Below, piece after piece: positions 1 to 12,970 of a DNA stretch of 64,000 nucleotides. Every line of letters starts with the position of its first letter. Position 1 is the stretch's first letter. The position numbers and the translations under genes are program-made. The stretch comes from Saposhnikovia divaricata (taxonomy: Eukaryota > Streptophyta > Magnoliopsida > Apiales > Apiaceae): the NCBI GenBank assembly GCA_036435485.1, contig CM071595.1, positions 100,928,580 to 100,992,579 on the forward strand. The letters run 5' to 3'. The notes under the pieces were generated by a model. It worked only from the letters and a program-made list of their open reading frames with translations, was not told the origin of the DNA and searched no databases.

Positions 1-246
1 CCACCAAGTCTCTGAATCCTACCATAATTCTAAGGCTCCCACAGCCTATATAAGGGTCTGACCCCTCATTCTCAGAACTACGTTTTTGGCTTGATTCTCA
101 ACTTTGAGATACGTAGGCATTCTGTGAGGACCGATTAGTCTCAAACACGGAAACACCCATTAAAACTCGAAGCTCACCAACCCTTTTGCATTTAATACAC
201 ACAAACCCTAGCTGCAATTCGATAACCTAGTTTTTATTCCACAACA
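1..246 (+). mobile_element. 3' part of a Tat-type LTR, cut by the window edge
   Basis: The sequence matches, in opposite orientation, the LTRs of the complete Tat element at 35332-46013 and the solo LTR at 30878-31412. A TATA-like stretch (CCTATATAAGGG) lies near 45-56 and the fragment ends in the LTR-type terminus CCACAACA at 246. The bases after 246 do not resemble the TGGCGCC primer-binding site that follows a 5' LTR of this family. It is therefore a solo LTR or the 3' LTR of an element lying to the left of the window. Which one cannot be decided here. Confidence 0.8.
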
Positions 247-959
247 TTGGGCGAACTTATTTTCAGAATAAGTCAACTTATTTTAAGACAAAGTTGGAGA
301 TTCCTAAATTTTTTTTGAAAAAAGTTATCTTTTTTTGGAACTTATAAAATCTCAAACATATATTAAATACTTATATAAAAAAATTATCAAAATATGAAAT
401 TTTTACCTGAAAGTAAGTCCTTAAGGACTTATTTAAAATTTTGCCCAACAGCCCCTAAATATAAGGATATTTTAAAAATATTCTTGTTTTCAAAAAAAAA
501 ATTAAAAAAACGGCAAAAGTTGCTCACATGTTCAAGATCTTAGTGATTTGTTTAAATTAGAATAGATGGACATGATTTTAAAATTAGTTAATTCATTAAA
601 ATAAGTTTTCAAATTAAACTGAATCGTAGAAAATTTCAGTATAATTAGATTTTTGGAGATATATTTAAATTAGAATAATTTAATTAGCATTTTAAAATAA
701 GTAGGCTTACTAAAATGTGTTTAAAATAAATTAAATATTTTAGAAATCTGTTTAAATTAGAACAGTTAAATAACCATATAAAATAAAAAGGTAACTAAAA
801 TATGTTTTACACTAGAATGATCAAATAAACGACTAATCGACTAATTAACGGGCCAAAAATTTTAATATTTGGACCTTAATAATATAATATAGATAAAATT
901 CAATAAATGCATAATTTATAAAAAAAAATTATTTAATTTATAAAAAATATTTCTCTGTG
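247..959. other. AT-rich intergenic DNA, no gene seen
   Basis: The stretch is very AT-rich with no ORF of note. It has repeated phrases around 'aaattagaat' and 'ttaaaataag', which suggest decayed repeat DNA. It may be the body of the Helitron whose 3' end is at 983, but no 5' terminus could be fixed. Confidence 0.5.
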
Positions 960-983
960 TGCGAAGCACGAGCATATTACTAG
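960..983 (+). mobile_element. Helitron 3' terminus
   Basis: A short GC hairpin (GTGC-GAA-GCAC) is followed eight to ten bases later by CTAG at 980-983 and then a T. This is the usual plus-strand layout of a Helitron 3' end (hairpin, CTRR, insertion before T). The matching 5' TC end was not identified, so only the terminus is annotated. Confidence 0.55.
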
Positions 984-1275
984 TTTTGAGTAATTTCCCT
1001 TATCGGAGGTTTATTTGATTCTGTCTTAAAACTGAAAACACCTTCTAGTCAGGATGAGTGTAATAACAAAGAATGTGTACGTGTTACCGTATGCCTAAGT
1101 TTCGTAAACAAAAACATCATAATAAACTTGACAAATGTGAACTCAATCTCTGATCTAAGATCCGAACATCACTCAGTCTAACCCTTACTCTCGATCACTC
1201 AACTTCCTCCTTCCCTGCCTTGGTGTTTTGAGTTTAGAATTTTCGAGCAACCATGCTATACTCTTGTTTTTTGTA

Positions 1276-3162
1276 ATGAAAGACAAACATTTTCCTAGAC
1301 ACACTATGTCCACTCCTAAATCCACACCCAGAAATCCAATTTCCTGGTTCTGCACTTGCATGGTAATTCTCTATCTTCTCTATACTTCGAATCACTTCCT
1401 AAATACTAGGTTCAAATGTTCTTCACCCACTGTTCCCGATATTATTTCTACGAAAGAAACTATCCAAACTGATAATAATGTGAGGAATGTGTCTATTACA
1501 ACTATTACTAATGAGACCACAAATCTTATTACTCCGAAAAATTCTGACCTTCCTTATGGAATGCGTTATGAACGTACGCAGCTGAAACACATTGCTTTCG
1601 GAGTTGCAGCATCGTCACTTTTGTGGGAAAACAGGAAGGAGTACATAAAGCAATGGTGGAGACCAGGGGAAACTAGAGGGGTTGTTTGGTTGGATAAGAA
1701 TGTAGTAGTAAACAGAAATGAAAGGCTGCCTGAAATTAGGATTTCTGCTGATACTTCTCAATTTTTGTACTTAAATAGGCAGGGTGACAGATCAGCACTA
1801 AGGATTTCGAGGGTAGTTTCTGAGACACTTAGATTGGGAATGAAGGATGTTCGATGGTTTGTGATGGGAGATGATGACACTGTCTTTATGGTTGAAAATG
1901 TGGTGAGAGTACTGTCTAAGTATGACCATACTCAGCTTTATTATGTTGGGTGCTCATCCGAGAGTCATGTTCAGAACATGGTTTTTTCCTATTCTATGGC
2001 ATTTGGTGGAGGTGGATTCGCGATAAGCTATCCATTGGCAGTGGAGTTGGAGATGATGCAAGATCGATGCATTCAGCGATACCCGGGATTGTATGGAAGT
2101 GATGATAGAATGCAGGCTTGCATGGCAGAACTAGGTGTGCCACTTACCAAAGAATATGGATTTCATCAGGTAAATTAACAAATGAAATTAATCTTAATCA
2201 TGAAGTTACAATCATAGGGATACTAATTCGGATTTTAAGATTTAAATTTTCGGTTAAATTAATGCAACAATATGATTTAATACTATATGCACAAGCTGTC
2301 ATACTGGCCTGATGCAGAAACAATCCTCATTTAAAATGCAATTAACTCGAAGTTAATCCCTTCACTGTTTGATGCAGTATGACGTGTATGGGAGTCTATT
2401 AGGACTTTTGGGAGCTCATCCGTTAACTCCAATTGTTTCACTACACCACCTCGATGTACTGGATCCAATATTTCCAAAAATGACAAGAGCTCGTGCCATT
2501 AATCATCTACTTGGAGCTGCTAAGTATGACAGTGCCAGTATAATTCAGCAGTCCATCTGCTATGACAGTGAACGTCAATGGTCCATCATAGTTTCATGGG
2601 GCTATGTTGTTCAAATCATAAGAGGTATACTCTCTCCCAGAGAGCTAGAAATGCCTACAAGAACGTTCCTGAACTGGTATAAGAGGGCCGATTACACTGC
2701 ATATGCATTCAATACCAGACCGGTCTCAAGGCAGCCTTGCCAGAGGCCCTTTATTTATTATATGAACACTATCAGATATGACGAAAAAAGGAAGCACATT
2801 ATTTCCATTCATTTACGTCATGATGAAAGATACCCTCTTTGCAAATGGAAAATGGACTCACCCGATCAAATTGATTCAATTATTGTCATGAAAAGACCAG
2901 ATAATGATCGTTGGCTAAAGGTACAATGCCTAACAATATTTGATTTATTTCATGAATTTAGTATTATCAACGTGGCAAGATCTTTTCATTCCATAATTTA
3001 ACGATCTTACTAATGGCAGTTCTAATATGAATATATCGTATTTATTCTGCACTGTTGCAGTCACCAAGGAGAGATTGTTGTAGAGTTTTGCCATCAAGTA
3101 AAAACTCAAGTATGAACCTATGGGTTGGCAAATGCAGAACAGGCGAAATTATTGGAGTGTAG
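1276..3162 (+). CDS. GT31-type glycosyltransferase (DUF604 / Fringe-like), three exons
   Basis: Exons are 1276-2169, 2378-2920 and 3061-3162, joined by GT-AG introns in phase 0, giving about 512 residues. The start chosen is the ATG at 1276; the open frame runs further upstream only through non-ATG codons, and a second in-frame ATG lies at 1306. Residues about 22-38 form one hydrophobic segment after a basic N-terminus, the type II anchor expected of a Golgi enzyme. Residues 198-201 (GDDD) form the DxD metal and nucleotide-sugar motif of the Fringe-like GT31 fold. The glycine-rich GGGGFAISYP stretch and a late Cys-Cys pair in exon 3 are typical of plant DUF604 proteins. The family is presumed to transfer a sugar from a UDP donor to a glycan; donor and acceptor are not deducible. 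All splice sites look sound and the gene appears intact. Confidence 0.9.
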
Positions 3163-5168
3163 CTTTAAAACCAAATGTGTGTCCAGTTTACAAGTCATAT
3201 ACGATATGTGTGCAAAGCCAAGCTATGGAAGATATCAACTCTATAAAGTTTGGACATTACAAAAAGCAGGAACCATCACCTCTGAACCAATACTGATTTA
3301 TAACACTAAGGAGAGATACTTGAGCACATTACCGTGTGTGTGAAACAGAGAAGTCGATTTTTTGCCAATTTTTTTTTAAAATGTATGTCAACACTCTCAG
3401 AAATCATTTCCTTTCTTCCTGGCACAACTGAGATATTTTTACATATATTTGCTGAATAGAAATTGGTAAGGTCGTGCTTAAAACGATAAATTATATGTCT
3501 GCTTGCTACAGTCACAGGGTTCAAATGCAGAAAATAGTCTATTATTTAACAGTGTAATTTTCACCTAAAATTTTTTATGGGATAAAAGTATGTTGTTTCA
3601 GTTATTCAGTCTGTTCGACATGCTGTCTGTTCTCCTAATTAAATGAGATCTGCCAAGATGGTCGGATCAACCTGTTTTTGGTTAACAGAATGAGGCATCT
3701 ACATGCAATATGTATATGTGAGACTCCTATATCTGATTTCTATGTTATCTATTTTCAAAATGTAGTTTAGTTTCACTAGAGGGGCACAAACCAAAAAGAA
3801 AATCTGACTATGGTATTCCTTTGTAGTTTATGACTAGTATGAATATAAGGTGTGTGCACATAATGAGATAACTGTTGAACAACTGCATAAAGTAGTATTG
3901 CATTCAACACATAACTAAACAAGTTAATGGAATCATCAAGATGACACACTCAATGTACATATGTACGAAGAAAAGAGCTACTGTTGCTGCCTGTGTTGAA
4001 GAGATGTATCAGACATGACATTGGCATGATGGTCTCTCCTTGGGTAGGCAACACGAACTACTTAGCTCACTGCTTAATTTTCTTATTAAAAGAGCAAGGC
4101 GATGATAAGTAAAAACGAGCGCTTAAAGTAATAAATTGGAGACCCCTTCGTTAGAATTTATCCAATTCTCTGTTCTTGGAGTCTCTTGCTCAGGGCCGGA
4201 TCTGACGGGAGGACAGGGGCGACCGCTTGGGGGCCCAAAAATTAGAGGGTCCAAAATTAAAAAAAAAAAAAAATTTGATTGTACTTATATACATATATGT
4301 GTCATTTTAAAGAATTTGAAAGTATTTTCAGTTTTAAGTTTGATTGATTAGAGTATGAGGAACTAAAAAAACATTGCAAAAATTTAGTAGCTACTTTTAC
4401 TCGTAATGGTGTATCAAATTTTGAATTAGGTGCTCTTAAAATTGTTTGCACTACGAATTTATCTACTGGACGAGTTCAGGATTACATTTGAGAGTTCAGG
4501 ATTACATTTTAGAGAAGATGATATAGATACAATTATTAACGACTCTACATCTAAAAATGCATGAATAGGTTGATTGTCATGATCTTAGTTCCATGATTTT
4601 TTGGTTCTTTTTTTAGAATGTTAGTGTTTTGACATTATGATTATTATTTATGACGATAAATATTACTAATTCATCTATTTTTATGCGGAACGGATGTTTT
4701 CTCATATTTTATTTTGACTATTAGTATAAAATTTCATTTTAAATTTGTATACTCGTTTAGGTAAGGCAATTGGGATTTGAAAATGTAAATAAATCTGTTT
4801 TTCTAATTTTTCTTTCAAGGAGTGGAGGGATGTTCCTTCTGTTAACTAATATGAGCACAAATTTTGACTGTGATTTCTAGCAAAAGCAATGCATCAATTT
4901 CAATGACAACTAATAGAAGTTCATTTCATTATATTAGCTAAATACCTTGTTTCAGTAATTTAAAATCTAAAGTTAATGTGAAGGAGTGCAGTAGACCCTC
5001 TTATAGTCTTATACATATTGTACTTTCAAAGCTCACAATTGTCATCATGACTCTGATACAAAACTTGATGACAGGCATACAGCTCGGATACAAAACTGAA
5101 CAGTTAACTTAAACCTCTCTAAATAGTTTATATTTACTGGCATAGAAACAAAGAATATTCTCTTGACA
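3163..5168. other. Intergenic region between convergent genes
   Basis: This holds the 3' flanks of the glycosyltransferase gene (+) and the kinase gene (-), which converge here. Apart from the hAT-like fragment at 4190-4560, no further gene is supported. Confidence 0.6.
4190..4560. mobile_element. Probable hAT-type transposon fragment
   Basis: The GC-rich start CAGGGCCGG followed by a G-rich stretch and poly-A resembles the terminal region common to plant hAT elements with a CAGGGCCGG-like end. A short stretch near 4370-4490 reads as a plausible coding relic but has stops. The other terminus and a target duplication were not found. Confidence 0.3.
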
Positions 5169-8100
5169 TTATATGACGACAAGGATTTCAGGAGTCTTCT
5201 GGGAAGGATGGCTTTGTGGAGTATATGGTTGTGACACAATGTGATCTAAAGCTTTAACCACTTCAGATACACGAGGCCTTTTGGAAGGTTGCTCTTGAAC
5301 ACATAATAAAGCAGTAGCAAAAGCTTTATATAATGATTTTGCAGGATACTGGCCTTGGAGCGCAGGATCAACCATATGGCAGATGTTTTCCCTGTTCTTT
5401 AGCAGGGATCGTGCCTGCACACAAAAAAATAAACATTTTTGTCATTAGTAGGATGTAAAAACTAAGGAAAAACAATCACATTTAGAATATGAAAGCATAT
5501 AAAATGATCGTGTTTTGGTTCAATATATTATTAAGTCATATATTTTACCAGTATAGTGCTGATATGAAATAATGATAATGTGGAATGCCAATCATGACCG
5601 TGGGCATCAGGAAATGTCATGTATTAGAAAACAGATGTAAAATATGTCATACGAATTCTTATCACAATGCTACAAGTACTATCACATCACTTCTTGACTA
5701 TTTACTTGCTCTGTTAAGAGTAGGAGAATAGAATGCGCAATTTATTTGCAGATTGGAAAGACTTGAATGGAGTGAACAAAGGGAGAGATAATTGCATAAA
5801 TGCCAATGAATCTCACACCATTCTGGCCTCCACTCCCTTTAAACCAAGTTAACACAGTAGGAATTCATTGAGTTCAGCAACAAGCAAAACAGACCGAGTG
5901 CACTTACATAGCCTAACCTGATTACTGCCTTAACATGTCACAATGATATTACTCTGTAAAAGAACCATAAGTTGTTTCAAAATTTATAACATGCAACTAT
6001 GAAAGTTCTTTAGCATTCTACCAACAAGGAGGGCTTAGCTTGATTGTAAAACACAATGCTACTATTTGCCTATATGAAAATTGTAGAAAAGAAATCATTT
6101 ACTGAAAGAAGATATCTTACCCATGCAACCAAATTTTGTTCCTTGGCAGATTTTGCGTTATCTATTGCTCTTCTTCCTGTAATTATCTCTAAAAGAAAAA
6201 CCCCAAAGCTATAAATGTCTGACTTAAATGTCAGCTGGCCAGTCATTGCATACTCTGGTGCACAGTAACCATACGTTCCCATCACTCTTGTTGAAACATG
6301 AGTATTGTTCCCAGTAGGTCCCACTTTGGCCAAGCCAAAGTCTGATAGCTTGGGATGATAATCCTCCCCGAGCAGAAGGTTGGAGCATTTCAAATCACGA
6401 TATATTATTGGGGGATTCATCTTATCATGTAGATACTCTAATCCCTTTGCTGCGCCAGCTGCAATCTTCATTCTGATATTCCAATCAAGTCTCTTCCGGT
6501 TTGGGCCTATATAGTTAGACAAAATTTAAAAATGTCACAACATATATAGAGAACACAGCTACAAATTAGAAAGGAATTATAGTGGCATTATATGCACGAA
6601 AGCGAAAACATTTAATTTTTAACCAAGGTTATTGAACATAAAATACCGTGCAGAAGGCCTTCCAGAGAACCCAATGACATATGCTCGTACACCAACAACT
6701 TCTGGCCAGCCTCAACACAATATCCAACTAGTTTTACAAGATTCGGATGATCAACAAGACTCAAAGTCATCATTTCAACAACAAATTCCCTGATACCTTG
6801 CGAGCCATCAGAGTCCAGTTGTTTGATAGCTAAAAGCTGGCCCAGAAATACATAATAAAAATGAAAAAGAAAGTATCAATATGCAAGTTTATGATAAAAA
6901 ATAAATTGATAAGATTTAAAAAGGTGCTATATATATATTTGAAAACTAAAAAGTATCAATGCAAGTTAAGAACATAAGAAAAACAAGCTGGTTTCTACTG
7001 ACCTCACCAGTTTCCTTCAGCTTTCCTTTGAATACTTTGCCAAATCCACCTTCACCTAGAAGGTTATCCATATTGAAATTCTCGGTGGCATCAAGCAATT
7101 CATTTAAGTTGAACGACTTGGAATTTCCCTTCTTTTTACCAATGTCATTCGCCCTTCCGCTACTGTCCAATTCCTTGGTATCCACAGATTGATCAACATT
7201 CCTAGTATCTACTTTCTTGTCAATCCTTACTGGAGAAACTTCCAATGCATCTGAGCCACGTAATAGGATGTTTAGAAAAGTAACAGGAGAAAGAATAAAC
7301 CAATAGGAGGTAAAACAGAAAGACACAAAATGCACCACAGAATTTTAAGCTGAAATGTTTTATATTAATGTGACTATGCCATTATATTTTTCACAACTGT
7401 AACATATGCATACACTAAATCATCATAAAGACCACCATCCATATATTCAGAAAGTGCTATTAGCCTGTGAAACTCAACCCTACAATCTAAAGTGAAGATA
7501 TCTCCCAGCACTTAGCATATAAACCCACCTACAACAGATTTTGAAACAACCCAACAAAACAGAGGACTTGCCTCTTCAATTCTAATTATCATTTTGTAGT
7601 TACCTAAATTTCCAAAGTACACAGTCTACACCGTAATGTTTTTGGCAAATCACACCATTTGGCCAAAATACTCAATATTCAGATTTTTTTGAAGTGGCAC
7701 TTGCAGACATACTCTATCACATGAGAATTAAAAAAAAAATGTGTTATTGACTTATTGTAACTTGACTATAAGAAAACTGTCAATTTTTTGCAATAAAATA
7801 TGACTTCACGTTTGAACGGTCTGATTTAACTAGCCAAGCTTACAGGAATAGAGTGGTTTGGAAAGGTACATTAGGCCATTAGAAACTAATAAAACAGGGG
7901 AAAATAAAAAAAATTCAAAACATTAGTTGAACAGCTCCAACCAGCATGTCTAAAATATTAAGCAATCTCATATCACTCATCAATACAAGACTAATAAGTT
8001 AAAAAATTCAGGATCAAACAGAGGCACTTAAACAGTAAAATGAGGCCTGAATAGATGATCAATAAGAAGTGAAAATCATAAGTATGTTCCCTATTATCAT

Positions 8101-8230
8101 CATTATAGCAGTTCACAAATTGCAAAAGCAAAACAAGTACTATAAAGCCAAACTAATGTAAACACAGAACATGAAAGTTGAATATATGATTTATGCCATT
8201 GCCAATAATCAAATTAAAAAAAAATCATAA

Positions 8231-8309
<79 letters not shown>

Positions 8310-8317
8310 CAGAGAGA

Positions 8318-8379
<62 letters not shown>

Positions 8380-8488
8380 ATATACCCAATGTGGAATGTG
8401 GATGATCATAGTTTTGATCAAGGGCTCTGTATTTCTTCTTATCTTTCAAGCGTTTTGTTAAATCTTTACTCCATGAAAAACAACCCAT
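5169..8488 (-). CDS. PBS1-like receptor-like cytoplasmic kinase (RLCK VII), five exons
   Basis: Exons on the minus strand are 8488-8386, 7250-7003, 6836-6647, 6506-6121 and 5414-5169. All introns are GT-AG and the sum is 1173 bp, about 390 residues. The protein starts Met-Gly-Cys, the N-myristoylation and palmitoylation signal that places RLCK VII kinases at the plasma membrane. Kinase landmarks are the Gly loop GEGGFG (100-105), the ATP-binding Lys in AIKQLD (122), catalytic Asp218 in YRDLK (the Tyr in place of His is normal in this family), DFG (236-238) and APEYAMTG. The C-terminal tail after the kinase domain is short. The family relays signals from pattern-recognition and other surface receptors; PBS1 itself is an effector target, but equivalence to any one Arabidopsis member cannot be claimed. 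Intron 1 is about 1.1 kb and holds a long GA repeat. The gene looks intact. Confidence 0.92.
8235..8378. repeat. (GA)n microsatellite in kinase intron 1
   Basis: About 144 bp of nearly pure GA dinucleotide, interrupted once near 8309 and once near 8322. It lies inside intron 1 of the RLCK gene and ends only a few bases from the 5' splice site at 8385. It reads as CT on the sense strand of the gene. Open frames across it on both strands are repeat artefacts. Confidence 0.95.
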
Positions 8489-8524
8489 GTCTTTCTTGAT
8501 CCTCCTTTCAAAATGTTCCGCTGT

Positions 8525-8537
8525 CTATTTATATAGT
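8525..8537 (-). promoter_or_regulatory. TATA box of the RLCK gene
   Basis: On the minus strand this reads ACTATATAAATAG, a good plant TATA box, about 40 bases before the ATG at 8488. That spacing would leave only a very short 5' UTR, so transcription may also start from a site further upstream. Confidence 0.5.
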
Positions 8538-8865
8538 ATGTATGAAGAAAGACGAGTATAGAAGATTGAAACGTGTGTATGTGTAGGATATACAGGTGTT
8601 GATAGCTGGCGTGTGAATGTGTTATTTAATTCTTTCTCTACTTAAGTGCAAAGCCCAGAAGAAACAGAACTGGAATGCACAAACAGAGAATTAGAAAAAA
8701 GAAAAAGGCATTTGCCTTTTACAAACAAAGATACATACAACTATACATCGATCCTACTTATTTTCTTGGCACGTTTGGCGTGTTTTAAACACTAGCTGAT
8801 TGCAAATTCATAAATAAATATTATTTAATATTGTAATTATAAAGAATCGAGTAAAAAAATTAAAA

Positions 8866-9575
8866 TATTTTCTATGTCCCTCTCATTTCTTTACACTTTC
8901 TTTTTTAGATCGTTCCACTAATTCTTTACTGTACATTACTAAAAAATAATAACTTTTAACAATAAAATACATTATTACATCCACTACTTCACTCCACTTT
9001 TTCAATACTTTACACTATTAAACCCACTACTTCACTTATTTTAACATAAAATCACTATTACACCCATTACTTCACATATTTTAACAATAAAAAACACTAT
9101 TACACCCACTACTTCATTTATTTTATTTATTTTCCTTGGTCTTTGTGCTAAAACTCCATATTAAGTTTTTTTTTTTGAACGGCAATCAAATATATAGAAA
9201 TGAACGTAGCATACAAGCCAACCACTTGATCTGATTACTTGGACAGACCCAAGCTGATCAGGACCAGCAGAAATTTGATTGAAATACTAGAAACCTACTG
9301 GGTGAATTACTACTGCTACAAACTTGAACAAACTGCCATTTCCTTACTACTAGCTAGGACATTGAGACTTGAGTTCTGAAGATTAACACGAGTACTCAGA
9401 TGTTAGACTTCTTCATCCGAATTTCTTCAAGCAGGACAAATTCTACAAACACATCTTCCACACTTAAGAAATCCTCTATGCCCACTGGAGGATCAACTAG
9501 ACTTTGCAGTGATTCCTGCAAATAGTTCATTGCATCCAAATCCCATATTAAGTTACTGGAGGGACAGAGGGAGTA
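8866..9575. mobile_element. Stowaway-like MITE, interrupted by a retrocopy
   Basis: The right end reads, inward, TACTCCCTCTGTCCCTCC, the widely seen plant Stowaway/mariner terminus, and the left end near 8868-8890 reads CTATGTCCCTCTCATTTC, an imperfect match to it. TA dinucleotides flank both ends. The interior has a repeated 'cccactacttca' phrase. The retrocopy at 9166-9542 separates the last ~30 bp from the rest; without it the MITE is about 320 bp. Confidence 0.65.
9166..9542 (-). pseudogene. 5'-truncated processed retrocopy of an unidentified mRNA
   Basis: Read on the minus strand this has an open frame of 48 codons ending in TGA at 9398-9396, then about 220 bases of 3' UTR-like sequence, then eleven A residues (T at 9166-9176). 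It is flanked by the direct repeat CCATATTAAG at 9156-9165 and 9543-9552. Poly(A) tail, 5' truncation and a 10-12 bp target duplication are the signs of LINE-mediated retroposition. The encoded C-terminus is acidic and hydrophobic (it includes FLSVEDVFVEFVLLEEI) and ends KKSNI; I do not recognise the parent protein. The insertion is inside a Stowaway-like MITE. Confidence 0.75.
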
Positions 9576-9877
9576 ATAAATTTACTATAATTTTGCAGTT
9601 GTAACCAATCGAATATGAGGTTAAGCTTATTTGTATCAGGTTCCACATATAATTACTTAAAATTACAGCTCTTAAAATTATTTAATATATTATGTTGTAG
9701 AACATTTTACATTTTTATATTATTTTAATTATTATTAATTATTTTTTATCGTAAACATTTGCTTAGAACATAAATTATAAAATGAATCGCATACCTATTT
9801 TTTTCCTTAGCACATAAAACCTCTTTAATTACGTTTAGCAAAAAAAAACTATTTAATTATTTATAAATTATATGTAA

Positions 9878-9912
9878 CTAGCATTTTACCCGTGCTACGC
9901 ACCGAAGGTACA
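9878..9912 (-). mobile_element. Helitron-like 3' terminus
   Basis: On the minus strand a GTGC-GTA-GCAC hairpin is followed by about ten bases and then CTAG (9881-9878), with T next. This is the layout of a Helitron 3' end in reverse orientation. The 5' end to the right was not found. Confidence 0.5.
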
Positions 9913-11216
9913 ATTCTAAAAAATATTAAATAATTACCAAAAATATATATAAGTATAAAAAATAAAAATTTTACATTTAATTATTTAGATTGTAATGTTG
10001 AACTCTATTATTTCATCAATTTTTTATCTACTAATTTAGTTTGTTAAATTATGATGTATTCAAATATTTAATATCTATATTATATTAATAAAGTAATATA
10101 AAAGAATTACATACACAAACTTCGATCTGATTCGGATTTTTTCTGGGTTTGGACCGGACATGATGGAAAATCAGATTTTTTTAATTTTAAGGACCGGAGA
10201 CTGGACTATTTATATACGATCCGGTCCGGGTCTTGGATTGACAGACCCGGTCCAGTCGTATTTACCTGTCTAAATCGAAATGTTGTGTAGCCCTAACTGC
10301 ACTATACATAAATTACTTCTAGTAACTTGGTTTCTTGTTCAATTTTTACTTCGTTAATTTCATAAAAAAGTCTCGTTGGAATTTAAAAAAAAAGTCTCAA
10401 AAGCATCAAAAGCTTGTTTATAATTTTTTCCCCACACAATGGATAAATTATATTAAGGATAATGAAAAGAAATAATAAATTGATTGAGTGAGTGATGTAA
10501 TAAATCTTAAGTCTAAGTTTAGAAACATTTAAACTCGTGACAAATGAATATTTACATTTAAAGTCAAAATGGAAATTTCATCGTATTGAAGTAGCTCGTT
10601 GCTAGTGACCTTAACACACTATTAACCGAGCAATCTTGTTATATATAGATGTAACTTCTTGATTCAATGTATCTGTAAAACCGTAAAGATCATATAAGAC
10701 ATACATATAGTTAGTTTATGTCAGATATCAACATGTTTGTTATGTTACTAATAGAGACTATAATAATAAGTTTTTATTAAATAAGAAAGTTATATATATT
10801 ATTCTTCCTAAGAAAAAATTGCGCTTGACCATAAAGGTCAGAAAAATGTTACAAATACTGTTAACGACATAGGTCAAACGACCATACTTATCATATATTT
10901 TCTTACTTTTTCGAATGCGAATGTGGCCACAAAAGTTTCCAAAAAATTTACTTTCCAAAAAATTTAAAATAAAATTCACCTTATATTCTCGGATAAGCAA
11001 TAACAATCATTAACTATGGCGTGAAATTCATTCATATTTAGGATCCACCAACAATTATATAAATTGATAAAATATAAGAAAGACTAAAATTGAACAGTTT
11101 TTGAGGGAGTAAGCAGTGGTGAAGTTTATTCTCTTAGCAAGTTATATAATTTCGTGACTTCAGCTTATAGTGTACCTATGTTAAAGTTAACTACCAAAGT
11201 ACAAAAATGATTTTGG

Positions 11217-11220
<4 letters not shown>

Positions 11221-11265
<45 letters not shown>
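11221..11265. repeat. (TA)n microsatellite
   Basis: About 45 bp of pure TA repeat in intergenic DNA. Confidence 0.95.
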
Positions 11266-11271
<6 letters not shown>

Positions 11272-12542
11272 GTGGTTTTTATAGCTACTCTGACAACAAA
11301 AAAATTGTGGCATAATATGTATTCGACACACGAACAAATATATTAATATAAGTATTATTAAGTTGAGAAAAGTTATATACTTTAATTTGGAACCTGCATA
11401 TGTGTGTATGAATAAGTGTGTAGGTGTTTTTGTTAGTAAGAACATCAAAGTAGATACATAATGTGATTAACTCTTACAAAAAAATAGCATCATTCATACA
11501 CTTTAACTTTTCTCAATCTAATAATTTAAATTGACAAATAACAACACTTCGTAGATATATAACTACGGTAGTCATACTTAGTTTGAGGAAGGAATAAGGA
11601 TACTCGTCGGGATGTGATATAATCTCAAAAAAATAAAGAGACTGATTTTTTGCAGTAAATTTATCTGTTAGTCTCACAACAGACTATAAATAAAATTTTC
11701 AATGATAAAATTTCAACTTATTAAGTTAACGCATATATTTCATATACATCAATTTGATTAGCTTGTAAAAGATGGAAGTGAAAAAGGTTAGAAGCGGAGA
11801 AAAATATGAGACATAAAAAATATAAAATTTATAAATTTTGAAATAATAAATTAACTAAATATATATTTGAAATTAATATTTTATTTACACATGTATCACA
11901 TCAAATTTATATACATTTAACTAATTGTACATCTAATTTAATATTATATCTATTGCGAACTTACTAAGTAATTGTCTTTACATTCCTGGATTTCATTTAA
12001 TTAATTGTAAACCACAAATTAAATTAAGAACAGATATTTAAAATGCTAATAATGAAAAAAATGGTTGGTTCTTATTTTGAAAGATAATTATAAAACGTTT
12101 ATTTAACTAATTAATGTGGACTTACTAATTAATTGACTTTACACTCTTAGATTTTTTAAGTAATAGGAAACCACAAAATAAATTTAAGGACAAATAATCA
12201 AAATGGTAATTATAGAAAAATGAATATGTTTGATTTTAAATGATAATTATATTTAAAAATTGGTTAAAAATAAATGACAATTAATGGTTTTAAGATTGTT
12301 TCTGTACCTTTTGTCATTGATTCGTGTTGTAAATTCAAGATGCCATCTGAATAGTTTTGACCATTCATGATGTACCTTTGAATATTAAGTTGGTGAAATA
12401 GCAATATATATAATATTAAAGTTATTAGCAATTAAGTTGATGAAGGAAATAGATTTTTTTATTGATGTATCGAAGAAAAAAACTATTGTATTGGACAATT
12501 AAAACACAAAACATATGATACATATATATAATCGAAATAAAA

Positions 12543-12546
<4 letters not shown>

Positions 12547-12613
<67 letters not shown>
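12547..12613. repeat. (AT)n microsatellite
   Basis: About 67 bp of AT repeat directly abutting the MITE that begins near 12612. MITEs of this kind often sit in TA repeats. Confidence 0.95.
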
Positions 12614-12616
<3 letters not shown>

Positions 12617-12970
12617 CGACTCCAATACAAACCTTCTTAGAATACAAACCTAAAAACCAAATTCCAATCCAACATTTAAGCGAATCTAATGACCAAAATA
12701 GGGGTACCCCAATACGAAAAAGTCGTATAATTCTATCCTCTATCCATTCATCGAAAAAAAAAATTAAAAAAAAAATATTTTTTTTTTAAAAATGATGACG
12801 TGGCAGCGGTTTTTTTTTTTTTTGATGAATGGATAGAGAGTTGAATTATAAAACTTTTTTGTGAAGCTGCCCCTGGCGGGGCCCTTAGAATATATGAAAT
12901 ATAATATATTTTGTGTTGGTTTGTAGTTCTCATTTTAAGAGTGGTTTGTATTTGAGCAAAAACCTATATA
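12612..12970. mobile_element. MITE with inverted ends in a TA repeat
   Basis: The left end reads GGGCGACTCCAATACAAACC and the right end, inverted, reads GGTTTTTGCTCAAATACAAACC; both continue with a second ATACAAACC-like phrase. The middle has a large inverted repeat: 'ctatccattcatcgaaa' near 12740 is mirrored by 'gatgaatggatagag' near 12820. TA repeats flank both sides. Superfamily is not assigned. Confidence 0.55.

Noticed and set aside
1228..1275. Upstream extension of the glycosyltransferase frame
   Set aside because: It starts at a TTG; the first in-frame ATG is at 1276, and the following residues fit a type II anchor.
8193..8488. ORFs of repeated Arg-Glu or Leu-Ser
   Set aside because: They are translations of the GA microsatellite; only the first 103 bases from 8488 on the minus strand belong to the kinase exon 1.
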